64,000 nucleotides of DNA, taken from positions 32,253,370 through 32,317,369 of the forward strand of contig NC_049904.1 in NCBI RefSeq assembly GCF_001411555.2, read 5' to 3'. Source of the stretch: Juglans regia. Lineage: Eukaryota; Streptophyta; Magnoliopsida; Fagales; Juglandaceae. The notes beneath the pieces are model-generated. The model searched no databases. It was not told the origin of the DNA and worked only from the letters and a program-made list of their open reading frames with translations. A program made the translations under genes and the position numbers. This document shows, piece after piece, positions 57,384-64,000 of the stretch (positions within the stretch are counted from its first letter, which is position 1; each line of letters opens with the position of its first letter).

Positions 57384-59411
57384 TCCTCTTCTTCTTCTTT
57401 CTCTGTGCGGGCAAAGGAAGTGCCTACTGCCCAGTGTGCGAATTGGTCTAGGTAACGATGGGGTTCCGTGTACTTCTCCTTAGGGCTTGTTTGGCTTTTT
57501 ATAAAAGCCGTTATGATACCATGGACTGGCCTATAATATCTCCATGTCACCATTTCCTGACAGGATTGTCATAAACTGGTACCCAACCATTTCATTCTTA
57601 TTTTTTACTATTCAATTAAGAGGCTGTTTGGGATCAGGGAAAAATAACGGACTCGAATGGAAGTCGAACAACTCTGGCAAGCTGCTCGAAGAAGATGTCA
57701 ACGACGACATCGTCCAAGAGCTCTGGGCAAACGGTTTCCGTCACTGTTATTGGAAAATCGGGAGGAATTGATGAGTTTCTGTTCGGTTTTCTACTGTGGG
57801 TGAATTTACGAAAGAAAAATATTTTAGTTAAAAAAAATTTATTATAAAGATAGATATAACGTATGTATAAAATTTACCAGTTCTGCTACAGGTACCCGTA
57901 GCGGAATCGCTGATGTGGCTAATGCCACATCAGCGATTATTATATATTAAAAAAAAGAAAAAAAAAAGAAAGAAAAGGGCGGAAAGGCCTCGTTTCAGAG
58001 CACCATTTTGATTTCAGAAACCATTTTTGCCGAGCCAAATGTTGTGGGTTCATCGTTCTCCAAATTGTTCCGAAACCATTTTGCGCTGAAAGGGAAAATC
58101 CGTTTGTCGATCTTCATCGCGTTCAAGTGAGTGTCGTCGGACCCCGAAACCATTTTGGGCTCTGAGAAAAAGAAAACAGGTTCATCTTCTTCGTCTGAAG
58201 GTGCCTCTGGTTTTATGGTTTTTTTTTTTTCCTTCATCTTTGGCATCATCGGCTCCATCACCGTCTACTGGTACTGGTATTCCTCTTGGGTGTCTGAAGA
58301 AACGATATGGGCTTGCTCTGTCTCAAGAAATGCTAGTCTAAACAGCAGCCGATCTTCTTCTTTCTTCTTTATCATAAATAAATAGAACATAAATAAATAG
58401 AACACCTACGGAGATATTGAATGTAATGTTTTCTTTGTTATAAATTTTGTTGTTCGAATCATTCCTGTTGGTGGTTTTCATATTCATTGTTTTTTTGTAG
58501 TAAATGTGTTTGTTGTTATGCCACGCTTATGGACGCACAGCCATTAACTTCTTCCTTTTGTCTGGAACATGATTATTGGTCCTTAGCTCATATGGTATTG
58601 GCCAGAATTTGCAATATGGTTTTGTAAGAATTGCTAATGCATGTTTGCTTTTGGGATTGTTAAAAGAAATCATTTTTAATTATCTAATTCAATATCTCAA
58701 TTGTTTTTGATTGGTTGGATGGAAAATATGTCAATTTCACATGATTGAAGCTTAATATTTCATCACAAGACTCGAGCACATGCCCAAACACTTGCAACAC
58801 TCACCCAAAAACATGGCACACCTCTTATGCATGCAAGTCATAATGCACACCTCTACTGTAATTACCTTCTTATGCACAGTGAAAATTTGTTATTAGCATA
58901 TATTGTTTGGGCAAATTCCTAATAAGACATTGAATGTCGCTAACTTTAGTATTAGACTACATTAATGCAATCCTCTAAATATTTCTATATTTTACCACAA
59001 TGGACAAGAATACAAGCCTAATTGCAATTTGCTTTCTCCTCTTGCAAAATCCTTTTTTTTTTATTATTATTTTTAAGAAAATCTTAGAGAATGGATGTAT
59101 TTGCATTATTTCATACTAAAAAGGATTATGAGAATTCTTAAGTGGGACTAGGACTAGGACTACAAGAGTTACCTTCCCTAACCGCCGATTAAGAGTTCCA
59201 AGTTCAATTTGTATTCACTCCCGAGTAGAAGTGCAGGGAAGTATGCGCAGTTAAATACTAGAAGTTTTGTGGTATGCGCACAAAACTTTGAAGTATGCGC
59301 ACTCCCAAGTCATAATGACAATGAGAAGATAAAACTTTGAAGTTTTGTGGCTAAGTATTTTTTTTTATGAAGTAATTGATTGTGGAATTATGCAGTTCAT
59401 CTCTTCTCGGC
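57384..59411. promoter_or_regulatory. Divergent upstream region of UBA2-like and FRS genes
   Basis: 57384-57560 is the probable UBA2-like leader and promoter. A perfect 15-bp-arm hairpin lies at 57905-57938, followed by A-rich sequence and a stretch (about 57990-58170) with repeated AACCATTTT motifs. 58400-59400 looks like leader or intron of the FRS gene. The frames at 57544, 57995 (-) and 58131 have no domain. Confidence 0.4.
57905..57938. repeat. Perfect inverted repeat (15-bp arms, 4-nt loop)
   Basis: AATCGCTGATGTGGC, TAAT, GCCACATCAGCGATT. It is preceded by TTCTGCTACAGGTACCCGTAGCGG. It could be part of a transposon terminus belonging to the FRS-bearing element or a separate foldback. 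Confidence 0.85.
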
Positions 59412-62400
59412 ATGGGAAAAGGGGAAGAATACTCGTCTCCTCAAATACCATCTAGCTCAAATTCCCCAATCGCTGTATATTATATTTTTTACAATGTTGC
59501 TTTATTTCTGTGTTGAGTTGATATTTATTTTGAAAATACATAAATAACTTGTGTAATTATGTTAGGATATACCATCAAGTAACCGGTACTTTGTAGATTA
59601 CACCAGTCCTGATTACTACGGACCACTTCCTGCGTGGGCAATGCCTTTTCCGCCATATCCTGATGGCGGGCAAGATCCAAGAAACATTCAAGTGGTGATT
59701 AAATTGGCTTATTGTTTTTTTGTTTGTATAAGTTGGCCCTTTTTTTTAGTTTCATGTCATTGATTTGTCAATTTCACATGGCAGAATGTTAGTGACCCGA
59801 CTCCTCTCATGACTACATATTCCGCCACGAGTGAAAGAGTTGATATAGAGGAACCACCTAAATGTAGAGAAATTGATATTCCATGTACCTCTGAAAGAGT
59901 TGAAGAAAGCAAAGAAGATAGACTAAATTCAGAAGAAACTGAGGATGGGATTGCCGGGACACCACATTTGTCGGATGAAGTTGGTGGTGATCCGATTCAA
60001 GAGCCAAGTTCGGGAATGGAGTTTAATACTTTTGAAGAATTAATGGTCTATTATAAGCAGTATGGTAAAAAAAACGGGTTTGGGGTAATGATAAGAATGA
60101 CTGATAAAAGAGATGATGGAACTGTCCGATATGTCACTCTTGGTTGTGCCCGTGGTGGGAAGGCTCGGAATAGGACATTGAATGTCGCTAGACCACGTCC
60201 AACAGGAAAGACAGAATGTAAGGCAAAGATTAATGCCTTAAAAGTTGATGGAAATTTCCGGTTGACAACAGTGAATAATACCCATAACCATGACCTTAGT
60301 CCAAATAAGGCTCGCTTCTTTCGATGTAATAGAGAAGTGAGTGACTCTGTAAAAAGAGTCCTAGATATAAACGACATGGTTGGTATTCGAATGAATAAGA
60401 GTTTCGGATCTCTCGTCGTTGGCGCTGGTGGATTCGAGAACCTCCCATTTTTAGAAAAGGATTGTCGTAATTATATCGACAAGGCAAGACATCTAAGGCT
60501 TGGTAAAGGTGGTGCAGAAGCGCTTCAAGAGTATTTTTGTAGGATGCAGTACAAAAATCCTGGTTTCTTTGCACTGATGGATTTGGATGATGAGGGGAGG
60601 TTAAGGAATGTCTTCTGGGCAGACCCTCGTAGTAGGGCAGCCTACCAATACTTCGGTGATGTGGTGACATTCGGCACTACATACCTGACGAATAGGTATG
60701 GGATGCCCTTTGCCCCATTTGTTGGTGTAAACCACCATGGGAATCAATTCTGTTGGGAGCAGGGTTGATTTCCAGTGAGGATACAGAAACTTTTATCTGG
60801 TTATTCCAGACGTGGTTGAAGTGTATGGATGATATCGCTCCAAAAGCTATTATCACCGATCAAGACAGAGCGATGAAAAATGCAATAGCTATTGTTTTTC
60901 CTGAAAGCCGACATCGACTTTGTTTGTGGCATATACTGAAAAAAGTGCCCGAGAAGCTGTCCTCCTATGCTTCGTGCAAAAGTAGGATGAAGAATGCATT
61001 GATGAAATGTGTGTATGACACGCATACTATTGACGAGTTTGAGAAATCTTGGGATGAGTTAATCGATACTTACCACTTGCATGATAATGTCTGGCTGAAA
61101 AGTTTATACACTGAGCGTGAGTATTGGGTGCCGGCATTCTTGAAGGACTGTTTTTGGGCTGGGATGAGTACAACGCAGCGCAGTGAGAGCATGAATGCTT
61201 TTTTCGATGGTTACGTTCATGCTAAGACAAACTTGAAAGAGTTTGTCGATCAGTTTGATAGTGCGTTGAAAAAAAAAATTGAGAGTGAAAATAACGCGGA
61301 CTTCCACTCATTTAGCGTTACCATTCCTTGCATATCTAGATCTCCTCTCGAGAAGAGATTTCAAGAGTTGTACACAAATGCTAAATTTAGGGAAGTTCAG
61401 ATGCAACTTATCGGCATTATCGATTTGGATCCAGAGTTACTTAAGAGGGATGGTGCAGTAAAGACCTATCTGGTAGAGGACGAAGTTCGTGTGGAAGAGT
61501 TCAGTAAGTTGGTTACGTTTTCTGTGGACTTCAATGAGGAAGATGCAGATGTTAAGTGTTCATGTGGTTTATTTCAGATGAGAGGTATACTGTGTCGGTA
61601 CATTCTCATTTTAGACCGATGGAGGAAGGATATCAAAAGGAGATACACGTTAATCGATAGCAGCTATGATGCAGGGGATCAGCGGCCAGATGCTTGCAGA
61701 TATTCTAGTCTATTAAAAGTCTGTTATCAAATGATTACTTATGCAGCGGGTTCAAAAAAACATACTGAGGATGCCACACATAAGTTACATGCAATGATTG
61801 AATTATATAGTGAGAATCAAGAACCTCCATCAATTACCCTCACTGGTTCTAATGTTGGTTGTACTCAAAATGACACACTCACTGTGGGTAGTTCAAAACA
61901 AGTACTCAGTCCATTGGTTGTCAGAGGGAAAGGCAGACCCTCATCTCTTCGGAGAGCATCCAAGATGGAGAAAGAGATGCGAAAACTTAAAGGAAAGACA
62001 AAGAAAGCACCAGTAAACCGGAAACGTAAACATGTGAATATTATTTTAGCTTTAAAAATATATTTGTAAAGGGGCTATTTTATTACATGCAAAAACTTAC
62101 GTTCTTGCCAATGCTACTTGTTTATTAGAGAGATGGAGGAGATACACCAGTGCCAGACACATGCAGGAATTTATTTGGCCCATCAGTGTTAGATATTTCC
62201 AATGTTGGTTATGTGCAATTATATTACTTTTGTTATATTTATACTAGAAATGTTATATTTATGTTTTTATTTGATTTTCATGTTTTTTTTTTTTTTTTTA
62301 TCTCCAGCTTGTTCAAGACAAATCAGCTGTTGTCATTGATGGAACCCAGATTGGACAAACAGTGGGTGGGAGTCAAGAAAGTGTAATATTTCTTAACTTT

Positions 62401-62550
62401 TCATATGTCAATAGTAATATTGACATTATTCTAATCTATGCAAATTAATCCTTACAGGTTCAATTTGGGTTGGATGGATCACAACCTGAACAACTTGGAT
62501 TGGATGATTCACAATTGGTTCAACCGTGGTTGGCGAGCCCAAGGAACTAA
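59412..62550 (+). pseudogene. FAR1-RELATED SEQUENCE (FRS5-like) gene, MULE-transposase-derived, with a frameshift
   Basis: FAR1/FHY3-type proteins descend from Mutator-like transposases. Exons are 59412-59474, 59566-59694, 59785-62033, 62129-62203, 62308-62382 and 62458-62550; restoring one lost base makes about 894 residues. There is an FAR1 DNA-binding domain (FEELMVYYKQYGKKNGFGV...CKAKINAL..HNHDLSP), then a MULE transposase domain (MPFAPFVGVNHHG, ITDQDRAMKNAI, CLWHILKKVPEKL, QRSESMNAFF) and a SWIM region (CSCGLFQMRGILCRY). A single base is missing near 60741-60746, so the frame stops at 60768 and resumes in another frame. The first catalytic Asp (FDTTY) is Gly here (60673-60675), and the SWIM His is Tyr (61599-61601). 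The other exon phases are intact, so decay is recent, or the missing base may be a sequencing error. Confidence 0.82.
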
Positions 62551-64000
62551 TTCCAGGTACTACGAGCTAAGGATATAGATAAAGTAATAAATGATCCGTG
62601 TTACAACCTCATATGGAATCTGTTTTGTTAGATTATTGTGGGGGTACATTATTGTGTCGGGGTACATTATTGTGGGGGTTGTCATTGATCAAACTTGGTA
62701 GATGACAATAGCTCTACTGGTGGCAGTTTTAGTGGTGGTAGTTGCAGTACTTCTCACAATAGAATTTCATAGCATGAATGAAATAAGCATTCGAGCACCT
62801 CTGGCTTATGTAATCAGGCACTAGCTTTTTTTCTTTCGTTTTTTGGCTTATTTCATGTAATCAAAGTGAAGAAGAAGGTGGACCTTTAGCAGTCTGCTAT
62901 TGTTTGTCTAAGGGATCTTTGAAAGATTTGAAATAGAACTTTGGACCAGGTTATAGAATGATTTTAGTATCGACTTTCGTACTATGCTAATATTTATATC
63001 AATTACATTGGGAATGTTTTACAGTGGGAACAAACTTCTATATCAATTATATTAATTCCTTTATTTTTATCTTCTATATCAATTATATTAATTCCTTTAT
63101 TTTTATCTTACTTCACATGCAGGAAACATTGGGGTTTATTGGTAGAAACATTGGTGAAGGATTTTCAAGATCTGGAAATGATATGATGGATTAGTCATTT
63201 TTTGTTTTTTGGTAGAAACATTAGTGATTTTTGTAAGTTTATCATGTTCTACTTAGTGGTGATATGGCATGTAAGATCTCATGTTGGTTATTTTTTTGTA
63301 AGTTGTAAATGTAATTTTTTTGGAAATCTTGACAAAAGATACAAGATTGTTGGCAATGATTTTTTGTGTAGTTGGAACAAATCATAACATTATTTTGATT
63401 TGTTATGATAGTTTTTCTTCCAAGAATGCGCATGGTTGAATTATTTACTGGATTGATTAATTTAGTACCTACTGGTATGCAGTTTTAGTACCTATCTAAG
63501 CCAAAGCTACGACAGTTTTTCTAGGAATTTTTTTTGTCTTCAAACTAGTTGTAAGATTTTCTATTTCTATTATATATTGTTTCATATTACATAAGTGATT
63601 TGCAAGCTATTACTCTACTTAATAATTTGGGTCCAGGACTCTGAAGAGGCCACTCAGTTTGGGTATTAGTCACATATGGAATTGGACATATTATTGTGAC
63701 TATACGATGCAATTGGACCACTCAGTTTGCGGGGCAATTTATTTCACAATGGAGTGTTATTTGGTTGGTTCATCCCTTTTGTGTGCAGCTTTCAACTTTG
63801 TCCAATTATCCAAAAAATAATTAAAAACAAATTAAATATACACTATATACAATCAGACTAAAATACTCAAGTCATTAACATAAAAAAAAAAATGCAATTA
63901 GACTATACAATCAGACTAAGTACTAACATCACCAACCAACATATAAACAACTTAAATATACATAGCAACTAACTTCTAACACTATTTGTAAGTTTATCAC
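62551..64000. other. Downstream flank of FRS gene, no gene recognised
   Basis: It includes the probable 3' UTR, a 36-bp perfect tandem repeat (63038-63109) and short local duplications (CCACTCAGTTTG near 63650 and 63718; CAATCAGACTAA near 63850 and 63910). No right-hand terminal inverted repeat matching 57880-57940 was found. Confidence 0.5.
63038..63109. repeat. 36-bp tandem duplication
   Basis: Two adjacent copies, each starting TCTATATCAATTATATTAAT and ending TTTATTTTTATCT-like, occur directly one after the other. Confidence 0.85.

Noticed and set aside
57995..58385. Opposed frames at 57995-58261 (-) and 58131-58385 (+) as small genes
   Set aside because: They overlap each other, have no domain or splice context, and include repeated AACCATTTT motifs better read as transposon-end or leader sequence.
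1..64000. CRISPR arrays, bacterial operons or viral inserts
   Set aside because: No regularly spaced repeats or prokaryotic gene arrangement exist; the coding content is plant nuclear genes and plant transposable elements.

Overview
The window is plant nuclear DNA from a eudicot. It has intron-rich genes with GT-AG junctions, AT-rich intergenic DNA, many MITEs, a plant L1-type LINE with an RNase H domain, and an SPL gene with a miR156 target site. A tree of the Fagales, perhaps Juglandaceae, is my guess from the abundance of a GATGAG-rich MITE family; the sequence does not prove it. All exon coordinates were worked out by hand from reading frames, splice dinucleotides and phase, and no search was run.

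Layout. 95-2603 (+) is the 3' end of a TBCCD1-like gene. 3848-5716 (-) is the chloroplast rhodanese STR9. 7608-9179 (-) is the inner-membrane/envelope protein OEP16-3 (complex I B14.7-like). 10645-13787 (+) is the organellar DAR GTPase SIN2. 14819-20284 (-) is a STRUBBELIG-family LRR receptor pseudokinase. 22053-26319 (-) is the SBP-box factor SPL9, with a 3-kb first intron full of repeats. 26320-32345 is AT-rich repeat DNA with a 563-bp non-autonomous hAT element. 32346-37954 (+) is a full-length LINE with a perfect 16-bp target-site duplication. 37955-48918 is mostly MITE-rich intergenic DNA with one small basic-protein gene (41595-42029, -). 48919-50688 (-) is an intronless mTERF gene. 53441-57383 (-) is a two-RRM, UBA2-like RNA-binding protein. 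59412-62550 (+) is a FAR1/FRS (MULE-transposase-derived) gene carrying a frameshift and a changed catalytic residue.

The genes are not an operon; each has its own promoter. The order TBCCD1 - STR9 - OEP16-3 - SPL9 matches, from memory, Arabidopsis At2g42230 - At2g42220 - At2g42210 - At2g42200, so this is probably a conserved microsyntenic block in which SIN2 and the SRF gene sit between OEP16-3 and SPL9. Several gene products act in organelles: STR9 in plastids, OEP16-3 in mitochondria or plastids, SIN2 and probably the mTERF protein in mitochondria.

I found no clearly new biological system. The observations most worth a second look are the intact-looking LINE with an altered reverse-transcriptase active site, the decayed or domesticating FRS gene, a duplicated splice donor inside SIN2, and several non-autonomous transposons delimited precisely by their target-site duplications.
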